Shown here: piece after piece, positions 1 to 12,700 of the stretch | Layout of the letters: each line of letters starts with the position of its first letter | How positions within the stretch are numbered: the first letter of the stretch is position 1 | Assembly (NCBI GenBank): GCA_019915135.1 | Contig: JAHLMK010000017.1 | Coordinates: 124,001 to 188,000, forward strand | From: Strobilurus pachycystidiatus | Lineage: Eukaryota; Basidiomycota; Agaricomycetes; Agaricales; Physalacriaceae | Reading direction: 5' to 3' | DNA: 64,000 nt | Notes under the pieces: generated by a model | The model's database searches: none | The model's input: the letters and a program-made list of their open reading frames with translations, nothing else | Told to the model about the DNA's origin: nothing | Made by a program: the position numbers and the translations under genes

Positions 1-1503
1 AAGTGGTTTCAGAGGCGGGGAGATAGATGGAGACGTCATTAAGAACGGGCATTGTGGGACGGGAAGGGTAGGCGAAGGAGAGGTTGTGGAGAGCAATCTC
101 ACCGTGGCACTTCGAAGGAATGACACCTCGAAGATGATGAGAGCGATGAACACGGGCGCGGAATGCAGACAGACGTGAGGCCGAACTGGTAGGGAAGTCA
201 GGTGTGTGAGAGCCAGTCCCTTCCACCTGGGAGTCAGCGAGGGTCAGCAAGGCGACCATTGCAAATTTGCCTCTGGTCAATGTGACAAACTGAGGAATGC
301 ACATCTGGAGGTTGCTTGTGGCGATCAAGCAGGCCCAAAACACTGCCATGACGTCTCCGGGTTCGAGACGCCCTTGCTTGACCAAGGTCGAACCGAACCA
401 AAATGCCTGGACGAACATAGACATCATGACAAACTGCGAGAGCCCGGATGTGACTCCCCATATAGTGACGATGCCTCTGTCAATGACGCGAAGGCGATTG
501 AAAATCGTGTCGAGAGCAGAGGCTTCATGGGTTGACGCGTTGAACGCCTTGACGGTGGTGATGGCGGAAACGGCACGGTCAATGAGAGTTCCTGCCACGG
601 ATGTCTGTGTCCGTTCAGCAGCAAGCAGCGGACCGACAGTTCCCTGGGAGATGTCTGGACGATCATGAGAGCGGGGACGGAGGCGAGGATGACAAGCGTC
701 AGAGCCCAAGAGCTCGAGAACGCCAGTCCCAGGCATGTGATACAGGTTGCCAAGTATTGTATGAGTCGGCCAGAGGCCAGTGAGGAAGCCATACGGACTT
801 CATCAGTCTCTCTATCAAAAGTTAGAACATACCAAGTTTTTGGTATTTCGATGAGAACACACCTTGAAAACTTTGCCATGAGACCACCGGCGCCGACTGG
901 ACCATCGCTGTCCTCGTCGACGGTCTGCACATTTCCTTCAGCGCCCATCTTGGTATCGAACCAGTCCATGTCCTTGGCCGTAACAGCAGCGTAGACGTAT
1001 TTCCGAAGGTTCAGAACATTGTGTTCGCCAGTCGAGATCCATAAGCCAGAGTTTAAGCTTCCCATGGCTATCGAGCCAATCGCTAGACCAAGCAGCTCAA
1101 TGGAACCAATGCCAACGTCATGCAGAATGGCTTTCTTGTCGGCATCGGTTCCCTGAGAGTTGGAAAAGGTAGCGAATGCGTTGAAAACTTGGCCGATAGC
1201 CACTGTCATGAATGGCGCTATGCCACCCGATATGAGCGATGACAGAATGGCGGGGACGAGGAGGCAGAAACGACGGCGCGGTGCAATGAGGGAGAATAAG
1301 AGACGGAGTGATGGCGCGGGAGGTTGTTTGTGGGGAAGATGCGTAGCGGAGGGGAGTTGTGCGTGTTTGTATTCGTATGAGATTTCGTGATTGTCGTGCT
1401 TTACGTCGTCGTCAGAGTAGAGCGACGCCGGGGGTGAGTTGTCGAGCTCATAAGCCAGCTCATGGGACGCGACGGTGTCGACTGTGAGCGACGGGCGACG
1501 CAT
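1..1503 (-). CDS. STE6: Ste6-like ABC (ABCB) exporter, 5' part, cut by window edge
   Basis: Full-size ABC exporters of the ABCB/Ste6 class move lipopeptide pheromone (a-factor type) or drugs across the plasma membrane. Visible here are an acidic cytosolic N-terminus, then membrane-domain segments (for example SGGIAPFMTVAIGQVFNAF near 1180-1260 and IGSIELLGLAIGSIAMGSL near 1040-1110), an intron around 790-860, further TM segments to about 210, and finally the first beta strands of nucleotide-binding domain 1 (FAYPSRPTMPVLNDVSIYLP) at the very left edge. The Walker A motif and all of the second half lie outside the window. I chose the ATG at 1503 because the longer open frame upstream begins only with TTG. 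Ste6 identity rests on the N-terminal layout and membrane-domain wording typical of basidiomycete pheromone exporters; another ABCB transporter is possible. Confidence 0.8.
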
Positions 1504-2782
1504 TGGAGGGTGGTGGGAGGAGAGCAAGGTGCGACGCCCTGCATTCTACGATTTCTTTTGTTGTGTGCATTGCTGGGGAGGACAATGAGCGTTTGACGTC
1601 AGGTAACAATAGGACGAAAGACAATAAACTTTCCGCTTTGGGCCGAGGTCAAGTCTCATTCATCGATCATTGTGCGACTAATACCCCCGCATAAGTATGT
1701 GCCTTACCGCTCTCTCCATCTTACTGGTCGCGTTTGTCTCTCCATTCAGTGCATCCACGAGTGTTTTCTTGATTTTCGCACGTAAAAATACGTTATCATG
1801 GCAGTCTTGAATTCTGCCATTGCCTTGGAGGCCTTGAGGCGCAACCTGGTGCTGCAGGACGGTCCATCGAACTTTGGATTGGTCATGGGAGGGTCAAGAC
1901 CCCCATACAGATGCATACGGTATGCATGGCAGTGACTCATTGTTACCGAATCTGGTAGGCCGTCCACTGAACTGAATGGTCATCAACGGTTCACGCAATT
2001 ACTTGATCAGCTCCGAGTCGTACATACCTGTGGGCCGCTTGTTGGTCTGCCTGGGGGAGACTACTGATTACTTCCTTGAGATCGAGTGCTTCCCACTCAT
2101 CCTGGGTCTGATTTCTGGCCTAATGCTGGTGAGATGTTTGCACCAATCCGCCAGGCTTATGCATGGCCGCAGACCTAGATCTCTGGCTAGCACTCATTGT
2201 TGCCAAATCCGGTAGCCCCAATTCGACGAATGTCAACTCTGACTCGTCTAGTGAACGGGACTCGGAGTACTACACTTGATGAACGTAGTTCTCTGATACA
2301 TACCTATGGCCCGGTTCTCAAATCTCGATTACTTTGGCAAGTCTAGACTCCATCTGATAGTCTGCTCAGCTAGGCAGCCTAGGCTATCGACTTCCGAGAG
2401 TGTTTTCTTCGACACTTGCACTTACGCTGGCCTGAAGCTGGTGAGATGTTTGTCGAAGGTGTTCTTGCGATCGAATATGATATCAATATCGATGCTACAG
2501 TAGGCTAGCGCCGAAGATATTCAATGACAACACACGCCCATGTGAGTCATAACAATCTGCCTCCTCCGCTCGGATGCAGGTTTCCTGGCGATCCGATCTT
2601 TCTGATCTCTCCTCCATTCCCTGGCTCATGACAGTCACCGGACATAGACGGTAAAGTGCGATTTTACCGAGACTCGGAGCTCCAAAGCATCACAGTGTCT
2701 GTCTCTGTCCGATGTTCAGCCTACGCCGACAATCACCCACAGCCTAATAAATACTTGAATCATCCTCAATCATTCTCTGACG
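1504..2782. other. Intergenic region between divergent genes
   Basis: About 1.3 kb separating the Ste6-like gene (leftward) from the CBM1 gene (rightward). Short open frames exist in every direction, but none shows a recognisable domain or signal peptide. The right half contains a degenerate tandem repeat (separate entry). Just before the CBM1 gene an AT-rich TATA-like stretch (TAATAAATACT, near 2745) lies about 35 bp before the start codon. Confidence 0.6.
1921..2480. repeat. Decayed tandem duplication, two units of about 260-300 bp
   Basis: Four blocks recur in the same order. These are an ACTCATTGTT-ccraatc-GGTAG block (about 1936 and 2191), a GTACATACCTgTGGgCC-type block (about 2018 and 2292), a GGCCT-AtGCTGGTGAGATGTTTG block (about 2118 and 2430), and a TATGCATGGC block (1921 and 2160). 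A GAGTGTTTTCTT block near 1757 recurs near 2398, which hints at a third partial unit. Spacing between blocks has drifted by tens of bases, so the duplication is old. On the minus strand the second block reads like a splice donor (AGGTATGTAC), so the units could be remnants of a spliced gene. No protein identity could be assigned. Confidence 0.5.
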
Positions 2783-3590
2783 ATGGCCATGTCTTCTGCG
2801 CTCTATCTCAAAGTTTCTGTCCTTCTCCTTTGCCTATACCCTACTTTCATTGCTGCCCAAGCTACGGCGTGGTCTCAATGTGGGGGCATTGGCTGGTAAC
2901 GCTCTCACTTGCATTGACTGTAGCATGTCACTAAGACCGCCATCCAGGACAGGCGCTACAACCTGTGTTTCGGGCTACACTTGCACGTATAGCAGCGCCT
3001 GTAAGGCATTCACACTCGGGAATACTGTGAAGATTTCAACGTGACTACAGACTACTCGCAATGCATCCCATCCACTGCCGCGACTACTACTGCCTCCTCA
3101 GGCTCTTCGAGCACAACTACCTCCACAGGAGCAGCAGCTACGGGCTCTCAGATTCGAACAGTTCAGGACCCCGTATATCACTTCTATCTGCAAGATATTG
3201 GTAAGTATACTGTGAATGGTCTCCAAAAAGTCAAGCTCAACTCTTCTCTTTCTAGGTGGACAGCCAGTCCTGGGCCCAGAATCCTCTTCCGGTTACTTCA
3301 CAATTGGCTCAACGCTTTCCTTGAACTACGCCGATGGCACCCATCGTTACCTGAACCTGAACACCAGTGTCACGACTTCCTATGTGCCACTGACTTTGGG
3401 TACTACGGCGACGACGACTGATTGGGGTCTGGAAGGGGACACAATCATCACGACGAGCCCCCGTCAGCTGAATTTCATTGCTTGTGCGACTAGCAATACG
3501 ACCGTGTACAGTGTATATCTTCAGAACGGCAACGACGTGCCCTCCTCGTCCTGCACACTGGTAACCCTGCATTTGCCGTGTCTATGTTAG
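2783..3590 (+). CDS. Secreted CBM1 protein with unknown C-terminal domain
   Basis: Spliced from four exons; introns at 2896-2947, 3001-3050 and 3201-3255 (52, 50, 55 nt) give a clean 216-residue product. Residues 1-25 form a signal peptide (hydrophobic VSVLLLCLYPTFIAA). A complete fungal CBM1 cellulose-binding module follows (WSQCGGIGWTGATTC ... YYSQC, four cysteines). Next come a Ser/Thr-rich linker and a roughly 125-residue domain rich in beta-strand-like segments that starts at VQDPVYHFYLQ and ends CTLVTLHLPCLC. CBM1 docks proteins on cellulose or chitin; the attached domain is not a glycoside hydrolase I recognise, though similar CBM1-linked tails occur in Agaricomycetes as proteins of unknown function. 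It is secreted and may act on, or simply bind, plant-wall polymers. Confidence 0.85.
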
Positions 3591-3720
3591 ATCGTGTTGT
3601 AAAAAATGTACTAGTTTTAGTGGTATATCAATATCTGCCATGACCATAGCGTCCTCCACATGAACATTAGTCCCTACATAAGCTACAAGATGTGCACACT
3701 GGCCAGTCATTCCGCGCAAA

Positions 3721-6700
3721 TCACCTCAGAAAGTCCGGTTCCTCGATAAATATATCATCGACATCCCGCCAGATAGCAAGTTGTCCGTCGTATTTGGCCC
3801 GCCAAACTCTTTGCCTTTCATCCCAATATTCCAGGTTGTCACCGTCAGCGATCAAAGGCGCCCAGACACGTTCACCAGTGTCGCCGTCTGTCTCTGCCTG
3901 GAACCACCTCGGTTTGTGTGGGGGCATTTCTCCTGCTTCCCTTGCTCTACGAATAGCTCGCTGCTTCTCTTCTTGATCCTGCTTCAGCCCGTTGGCCAAG
4001 TCGTACTTTCCTAGCTCGAAGGAACGCTGATCAGGACGTAACCGGCAGTCCGTCGGACAGAGGAAAGGCTTCAGAGTATCCGCTGGACAGTTGTTCAACG
4101 AGATGGCGAAAGGCGTCAGGTTGAAAGGCGAATTAGCGGGTTTTTCAGAGTTCCTCCATAATAGGATGTGACCACGGTTGAAATAAGGAGACGTGGGACC
4201 GCTGGTGACCGTATCGGGCTGCAGAGCGCCATGACCGTAGCCAACTTCACGAGCCACCAGTTGAGAGTTCCACCGTCCGGCAATTTCGTAGCGCGTATTC
4301 CCCTTGGCATCAATTACGGACCCTGAAATTTCGAATGCGTCTCTTCCCCGCCAGCCTCGAGGTTTGAAGGTCAGAATGCATCGATCTTTCGTCCGATGGT
4401 TTACAACCTGGCAAGGGGCGTCAGATAAAGAGGCGAAAGCAAAACAGAAGTCTTACAGTCATATCACCGTAATGGTCGATCGTTGGCGAGCCCAGGATGA
4501 AGCCCGAAACATTCGTAGTAACCTTTTTCCAGCTATAATGCTCGCTGACTCTCCCCAATTGCGCTTGGCCTCTAGTTTTGGGATACCCTGGACCAAGTTG
4601 AGGATCTAAGGCCAGTTCGACATGTGCCACGCCAGTAGGCCGAATCTCAAAAGATTTGCCCATGAATTTGTTTTGCGCGTCGACCTATGTGAGGGGTTAG
4701 TAAAGCTGCTCGCTAAGATCAATCGACCGTACTGACCTCTCCATAATAATGCCAATAAGGAGACTCCGCGTAACAAGCAGATATTGGGGGATGGTGACTG
4801 ACTTGCTCGGACATGTACCGATACTCTTTGTCGAGGCGAACATACTCGAAGGTCTCACTCTGTACCAACGGTCAGCGCTAGATTGTGTCAGGATGACTAG
4901 AATGCGTACAAGCATAGGGTTGAACGGTTTGGCAATTCGACCGATTGTTGATGAGTAATTCGACATGGCAAAAGCAGCAACATAAGCAATACGCAGAAGA
5001 GGGTCCTTTTCGCGTGCAGCCACATCCACTGAAAGAAAGAGTCAGTACATACGAGACAAGGACGAAGGAATGGACGACTAACAGCACTCAGAAAACTCCA
5101 TGTCTTCAGCCTAAAGCGATCAGTTAGACGTCGGGTGATGGTGGATTAACGAAACGATAAGCGTACCATCCTTTGCAACATGCTCGTTGGCTCGTTGAAT
5201 GACACCGGGAAGCTGATCTTGGTCAAATCCTTCCCAATACTGTTCTTCAGCACCGACCACAAGCTCTGATTCGGCCGCTCGTCAGTCAAGTTGAGAGTTT
5301 CACGAAGCTTCTTGTAACCCTCGTAGGGCAGAGTGAGATCGGGGTCTGGCAGAGCGGATTCCACGTGTGTCGGGCTGGTGAGGGATTCCGGGATGACCAA
5401 ATTGGGCAGGGTATTCGACTCAATGGCGTCAAAGAATTCGTCTTCTTCGTCGGTGTCGTAAGCTTCTTCGGGGTGTGTGGTGGCAAGAGTGGGAGTCATC
5501 TGTGAGCTAGCACGCAGACCCATTGCTGGACGTTCGGTGGTGGGGGATGCTGATGGTGGCACTGTAAATATCTCTGGCAGGCTTGTACTTTCTTCCGGAA
5601 CCACGGCCTCCTTCGGAACACCCATGATAGATCGCCGCTGTTTGACTGTCCCGTCGCCCGCACCAGCATCAAAGAAACGGCTGCCTCGTTTTCGGCTCCT
5701 CAGGCGCAATTCGTTCTCGAGGTTTTCGCCTTCGCGTACGACGGTGGCAAAGCTTTCCTCCCACATCGTCGATTTGTCCCGTTCCTTCCGCAACTGCTTC
5801 GCGTACCATTCCTCCCTGACCTTTACCATCTGAACATACTCATCGAACATGCCATGGACTACAGCAAAGGAATCCTTGACGGCATTGCACAAGTCCTTCG
5901 CGCGTTCCGGCACATTATCGGGTAGAACGAGGTTGTTCATCAGCTGGGCAGTCAACTCCGACTGCGCAGAAGTCGAATTGCCATGTAAGTCAAAGGTAGA
6001 GTCGAAAGGTGGCGTCTTCCTAATCGACTCTGAAGCGGAGGACTGGTCCTCCTCAATGCTTCTCCTGTCTTCGCCATGTGCGTTGGGACTAGCCCGCTTC
6101 GAGCTGACCATCGATTCGACCTCGCTTCCAGGGCCGCCAATGCTGGCTTTATGACTGTCTCGACGCGAATGGAACGAGGAGGCAGTCACGGATTTGAATT
6201 GTGTGCTTCCACTAGCGTCACTTTCGCCACTCCGTCGGCCTTCAGGTTCGCCTCTGTGCCACTTTATGCTTTTAGCGATGGCCTGCGTCCATCGCGAAGC
6301 TTCCACGGGATGGTTTGCCTTGATATACCACTTCTGTATACCAGATGTATGGCCGCGGGAAGGAGTCGACCAGACCTCAAATTTATGACGGTCAGTAGGC
6401 GAAATCTTCAGATGAGCCGTCTTCATTGCAATGGAACCACGGCTGGCGACTTGTTCATCCTCTTGATGTCGATAATCTAGAAACGATGCGTCAGAATTAC
6501 TCAGAGGCACGGCGATGTCGCATACATGAGAGCACTCCGTTGTCCAGAATGAACCAGCGAGGCTGGTGTCCCTTGGCCATGTTGACGAACTTATTCAGAT
6601 ATCCCTTCAGTGCCGAGGGTTCAGCGGCTGATGCAGGTGTCTGGATCAGAGTACTGTCATGATTGGCTACTGTATGCAGATTTAGTTAACTTCCGCAGCA

Positions 6701-7689
6701 ATCATGAGAGAAGTGGATTTACATTGCCGCAAGAATACCCGAACTGAATCATCTTTGCCTGTTCCTTCGTAGGCCATCTTTCCTTTGCGGTTCCTCACGA
6801 AGACATCGGCTCCGGCGCGGACAGCAAGCTCAATAAGGCGTAGATCTTTTCGTCGGGCGGCTTCATGTAGTAAAGATGCACCGGAAGCGTCATCCAGATA
6901 TGATAGATTGATGAACCGGACACGGGGGGATTCGAGTAGACCCAGGAGGGCGGGTGATGGAGGGATATTCAGAGGTGACAGAATGTATGTGCGAAGGAGG
7001 GAGCAGTATGAAGCATTGAGGAATGCACGCGAGTCTGTGAAGTTTGGAAATGAATTGACGCAAGGATGATGCAATGGATTGACTGACCTTCGATTGCCCG
7101 CACGATGTCTTTGCTTTTGGCGACCTCGGTACACGTTTTCCCATTGCTGTCCAGCAGGGTATCGTCGATCTTTTCCTGTTCAAGGAGAAGGGTGACAACG
7201 TCGAGGCGGCCGAGAGATGAGGCTAGGTGCAGGGCCGATGTACCAGAATAGAAAGCATTGGGAGATATCGCCCGGTAAGACAACAATAATGACACAGTTG
7301 ATGCTTGGGGAGTGTTCAGAGGGTATTCATAGGCTGATGGCTGTTGTTTGGGACGCACCGGATGCGCAGCGAATGGCAAGGTGGAGGGCGGCAGCACCTG
7401 TGTCTAACACTCCGTCGGACGATGTGCGCCTGTCTTTGCCTATTTCGACCAGGAATGGATGTATGACCGCCGCGTCGCCTGTGGGTACGTCAGCTGAAAT
7501 GCATGGGGGGACAGGAGAAGGGTAGAGACCGCTTCGTAGGGCGCTCAAGAGCTTGACCTGATACATGGGTTCGTCGGCATCTATGTGGAACATATGAGCA
7601 CCGGGTCAGGAGATAGAGTGATGAGGCGCACTGCCGCCGCTCGCCGTGCTCCGCGACGACGACGGTTTCCTTGGGGTAGACGAGGGCAT
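3721..7689 (-). CDS. OSH1: Oxysterol-binding protein, Osh1/Osh2 type (ankyrin-PH-FFAT-ORD)
   Basis: Lipid-exchange protein acting at ER-Golgi or ER-plasma-membrane contacts. In order on the minus strand: a short first exon (start 7689, [12 protein letters not shown]; the 51-nt intron at the first junction restores the frame), ankyrin repeats (about 7590-6690, e.g. [20 protein letters not shown]), a PH domain (about 6660-6230), a Ser-rich stretch with a predicted coiled region, an FFAT motif (EFFDAIE, 5419-5439) for binding VAP/Scs2 in the ER, and the sterol-binding ORD. The ORD carries the family signature EQVSHHPP (about 4786-4808) and the conserved C-terminal block with [11 protein letters not shown] and DCRLRPDQR (4150-4020). 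Many short introns interrupt it. The domain order matches yeast Osh1/Osh2 and animal ORP1/OSBP relatives. It appears intact. Confidence 0.93.
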
Positions 7690-7799
7690 TGCCTCTCTAA
7701 AAGCCGCGTTTTGGATGGTAAGGTATCAAGGTGGGTACGGCAATCCCCGAATGAAGCGTCGTCGGGAACTCAGCCCCTGATCGGAGTCTGACATTCATT

Positions 7800-9540
7800 T
7801 CGCTGCGATCAGCGTCTCCGAGTCGTGGCTCGTCGAAGACTTACTTATCCTCCCTCGGTGTCGAGACCAATGCCCACCGCCTACGGACATATCTTGGTCG
7901 CAAAATCTGATGAGCAGTGACTCCCGACACAATGTACGCCCGGGCCATCGCGTCCATCAGCAAACCTTTCCTTGCGCTATTGGTCGGCCTTATCATGTCG
8001 AATGAAGCTCTTCCATCTCTCGCAGAAGACTCAGAGAGTAGACAGAAAGTTGCGCAGGAGAAAATACCTTAGAAGTTCATTTCATAGTGAGACGAGGAGA
8101 TGGACAGGCTTGGAATGCTTCGCCACGGCATGTTTGCCAGTGGGATGGGGCGAGGAGGTGTCCGGAAATGGTGGGTTGCCTATTCAGTGTCGACCATTGC
8201 AGATAGTACACCCTGATGTCCTCGAAAGATCTCCATTTTACGACACCTTCGCCCTTCGGCAGCCTGAACTCAGACAAACATTTCAGTACACCGATCTCAT
8301 GTACGAAACGTTGTCGTACGACGGATCTTATCGCGACGGAAGCAATGTTAATGCTCTCAAGAACAACAACTGCTCTCTGACAGCGACAGTTCCATACTTC
8401 CAGCGGTTTTGGGAAGAGACTATGCGGGCAGGCGCAGGTGGCGCATGCGATTTGGAAAGTAAGTAGTGCTCTTCCCCGAAAAGTTTGGTTCAAAACTAAT
8501 CACCATCCCAATCGACGTGGGTGTCCATGCTGTTGAACGAGGGCCGTCATCCGGCTACATATGAAACCGTCATTCCCGCAGACGCTGTGGATCATGTTGC
8601 CCAGCGCTTGACCGTGTCAGCGGGAGCTCCCTACAGTACCCGGCAATGATACGTCGAGTGCCACCAAAGCAGACGTCGAGCCTTTTGATGTCCGAAGAGT
8701 CCGAAAGTTTACAGTTGTGGCAAGTCGACACACACTTAAGTAACAAGGTCACGAAATCGTGGAACATAGCGGACGCCATCCTAGATTCGCCACGATAGTC
8801 TCCTATTCCCCGAATGCCACCTTCGCCGTCGTCCTTTCTCTATGTCTTGGAAGTCGCAGGAGAATCAGACTTTAGATCTGTGCAACTACATTAAGCGGAG
8901 GATCTTCAAAGAGGCCCTAGACTTATTGGGACAGTAGGTCAAGACACTCACACATGGTCCCGAATGTCATCGGAATACTCAATTGTCCTCATGTCCTCAT
9001 TCACCGCGCGTAGGCTTCGGAGCAAACACAGACTCTGTCACGCAAGCGAAGAAGAAGGCTGTGCCTCACCAGCAAACCCCCAGCCACCCAGCTCACCCTT
9101 CAGGAAGGGACGGCTTCACATCCGACATATGGATCAATTTCCCCATGCCTTGCGCAAGAGAAGCACCTGTCGACTCGTTGTCAATCACCACTCGAGCATC
9201 CTATGTTCCGTCGGCCGTTGAGCGGAGAGGACCAGGACGTCCCCACTCATGCCGTGCAGTTCAAGCGGGCTTTCACTACCCACATCCTTCTGCAAAACAT
9301 TGACGGTAACGGCTCGATGATATGGTCAAACTACAACGTTCGTGCTAATGAAGAGCACACCGGTCCCGAGGAATATATATTAGTGGGCATGACTATCGTT
9401 ACGAGGTTGATTGGCTTCAGGATGAAGCACTGGCAGGCCAAGGGTGGGCGCTTCAAAGGAACTTTTTGGGCAAACCTGGTGGTGTAGGTCGATCCAGTGC
9501 GGAAGTGTGGTTCGGTCTCCACTCTGGACACCTATGAAAG
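7800..9540 (+). pseudogene. Broken beta-lactamase/transpeptidase-like serine hydrolase
   Basis: Pieces of a fungal class-C beta-lactamase-related hydrolase (PF00144 type) occur in correct order but in different frames. These are the SxxK nucleophile region (IASISKPFLALL, 7946-7981), a HGM block after the core (RLGMLRHGMFASG, about 8104-8142), a FALRQPELRQTFQYTDLMYETLS region with the Y-x-D/N position (8247-8315), a MRAGAGGACDL region (about 8420-8455), VSMLLNEGRHPATYETVIP (8520-8575), ATIVSYSPNATFAVVLSL (about 8788-8840), and a C-terminal lipocalin-like tail ending near 9535 (RFKGTFW, then SSAEVWFGLHSGHL in the next frame). In-frame stops at about 8069 and 8647, a lost 3' splice site near 8518 and frameshifts near 9480 argue for decay rather than missed introns. 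Because conserved residues precede the first ATG (TPDT just upstream), the true 5' end is missing or too degraded to see. Confidence 0.75.
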
Positions 9541-9750
9541 ATCTCATGATCTAGCTCTCAGCCGTTCTTTGTATAATTCACTCGCAGAATCTCGAAATCC
9601 CTTTGAAATGCTATATGTTCACGCGAACGTTACAATCAGCCCAAAAAATGCGAAGAAACAGATATATAGATAATCCGCATGGTATCAATAAGGTATAGGT
9701 AGCAGTAGTAAGTTCATAGATAGAGAATCAAAACACATACATAGCGCATA

Positions 9751-12700
9751 TCACTCCTCGTCGTCTCCTCCGCTAGCCAACTCTCGGCGATGAGCCTTCA
9801 GCGTCAAATCTCCAGGTCCCGGAGTTGAGGGCTCGTCGTCTTCCTCTATCGTCTCTTCATTGGGTCCCTTCCATTTGCTTGCTTGCTCGTCGGTAGAGCC
9901 TCCCCCGTTCAAAGCCTGCTCTAAAGCTGTTCACACCCCGAATTAGTCCGAGAGAAAAATGAAGGAGCACTGCCATTCACCTTTTTCTCCCCGTTTCTTC
10001 AGTCGTAGCGTCATGGCAGCTTGCAGGGAATCTATGTAGAGATCGTATTTCACAATCTCCGTAAGTAGATATTGTGATTTTTTCTCGAAGTTGCTTTGTG
10101 CCTTGACCCAGTTGGTCGTGCGAGGTTGATACTACGCATCGTAAATCTCCGGATTGATACCAGAGTAAAAGTCACCCACCAATGCTTGCATAGGTTGCTG
10201 CAACTCGTTATGCACTTGTAGATCATGCTTCAGCGTCGTCACATGCTTTCGTAGTGCCTCCAGCTGAGTTTCTTCGTCATGTTCGCTCGAGACAGCGGGT
10301 GCCAAGGGAGGTTTCCAATCGTTGATATAGACCCTCTCGTTCCAAGGTGATCGCCCGGCGCGAACTGTTGCCGCACCTTCACGCCATCCGAACCGGCTAT
10401 GCGAGCTACGCCCACTCATGATGCTGATAGAATCATCCTTCGTGGATTCAATGTCGGATTGCGACCCATTGTGGACAGGGTCGACGACGCGATTCCAGCC
10501 ATACTCCATGTTCGATACACCGCCAGCCAGAGGTTCCTTACTGGTACGAGCTGCCCAGTAATTGCAGGTTGAGACCCATTCGTTTACTAGTTCCTCAGTC
10601 CCAGCTTGAAAGAAGTACACGCCGCCGTGTGAGAGGGTGAGAACCATACAGTATGGCCTTTGTCGGTTATAACCCGGTGAGGGTAAAGCATGTGCCAGTG
10701 AATGTGTGAGTTGCACGGTGCCGACAGAATTGGCGTTTGCCTATTACATGAACAATATCAGACCGAATTTTGAACAATGGAGTCAAAAACACTTACCAGC
10801 CAATTACCGCCCCCCATCACGCCAGAACCACCAGACCCACTCTCACCGAAAGTGAACATGTTCAGTTCTCCTCGTGAAATGACGACAAAGACATCCAGCC
10901 ATGCTTTATCCTTCGCCCGCTTCCCGGCCGATTCCCAGTACTGCTTTCGACAAAGCATACCTTCCTTTGCCCACGGAGCTCCGAGAAGCGCCAACTCCTC
11001 GTCCGATATACTAATGGTTGTCGTATCCGAGCGCTGAGAATGTACGCTTAAGTTGTCGTCTTCTTTGGCCTCGCGGATTATCGTATGAGAAAGGTTATGA
11101 GCGAAACCCAGAGTTGGGGCGAGGAAGGAAGAGCTCGAGCCATACATAGCCTCGTGTGTCGATGTGGCGAAACTGGGTGAAGGACTAACGCGACCATCGA
11201 TACTGCTGTTGCTACTGTATGGACTAGCACCATTTTGGCTGAGTATGGATTGCAGGCCACGAATACTACCCCTTTTGAGGGTCATTAGACGATCTGGAGG
11301 GCCGCGCAAGCTTCGATTTCTGAGCATCGAGGAAGACCCCGGCGTTAAGGACGATAGCGAGGGTCGGCCAGTCAACGGCTGAAGTATCTGGTTGCTCTTG
11401 ATGGCATTGTACATGTCCTTGTATACGATGAGGCAAAACGCGAAACTCGAGAAAAGACCAAATACCTTCAACACATTCTCCATCTCGATTTCCCAAGATC
11501 GGCCATAGTGGGTATCGATGAAAGACTTCCCGTCTACACCAGCAGAATCGGTCGGAGTTTCGCTCGGTGTTGTAATTGCCGTGCTGGCGAAGGAGAAAGC
11601 AGGTGAAGACAACACAGTCTCCTTCGATACACTGTTCCAACTGGTGATACTATCGCTGCGTTTTGAGCGATAGCGACTCTCAGTATGTGTCGAATCCGAG
11701 TCGCCATTTCGAATGCTGCCAGCATCCTGAGTTGGCTCAGCATCCGTGGACGTTTCAGACGGTTCAAGTTGAGTCTGGATGGCAGTCAACGTGTTCCGGA
11801 CAAATTGATTCCTTGACATGCGGGTCTGCAGATCAGCGACATGGAGATCGGTGTTGAGAAGGAGGAGCGAATAAGAGACAGCGTGGACGATATCTGAAAC
11901 AGATTGAGACCAGAATCAACAGCAAGGCAAGGTTACGCACTGGCACTGCCATAGACTATCCCAGGATTGCAATCCCAATATCGTCGACTAAATTCCTCGA
12001 GAATTCGGTCCACCTGCTGGGTCTCACCCTTCAGATATAGTTTGGCACAAAGACGACTGAGATCGAATCAATGTCAAGGTAAGGTAGAGCATATATGTGG
12101 GCGTACCGAAAGGCCAAATCCAGTCGAAGCCCAGAGAAGTCGAAGAAATCGAGGTAATGATGTAGGGTTACTTTATTGATTTCACGACTGGGGTGAGGTT
12201 TGTTGAGCAAGAGAAACAGAGGAAGCAACGCCACAACTTACGTTCCGCCGAGCCATTCCGCAATCTTCTCCTTGGCCAAGAATTCCTCGTCCTCCGCCCA
12301 ACATCGTTGAGCGAGCTCTTTCCCTCTTGTCTCCAAATCACCATCGTCACCGCGGGATGGACTCGAGGAAGGAAAGCGAGTGAAGTTTACGTCATTGACA
12401 TGCCAGTCCTGCTGTGAGGCAGCTACAGAGACGGTGGTTCAATTCAAGGTTTATCACAATGCAAGTGATCAACGTACAAAGACCCCCACTTGTGGGCGGT
12501 ATGAGGGAAGGCTCGGAACTGGAAGCCGTCGAGCGATGCATTCCACGTAGATTGCGAGATGTGGAAGGGCTCGTGCCACTTCGAAGAGGACTTGACCCGT
12601 GCCTCGAACCTTGTCCACGGGGAGACCCGAAAGCACTGGGTGCTCCGCTGCTTGGAGAGAGTGGTTGTAGGGAGGACCTACGTGGCGGTACGATTGGTGA

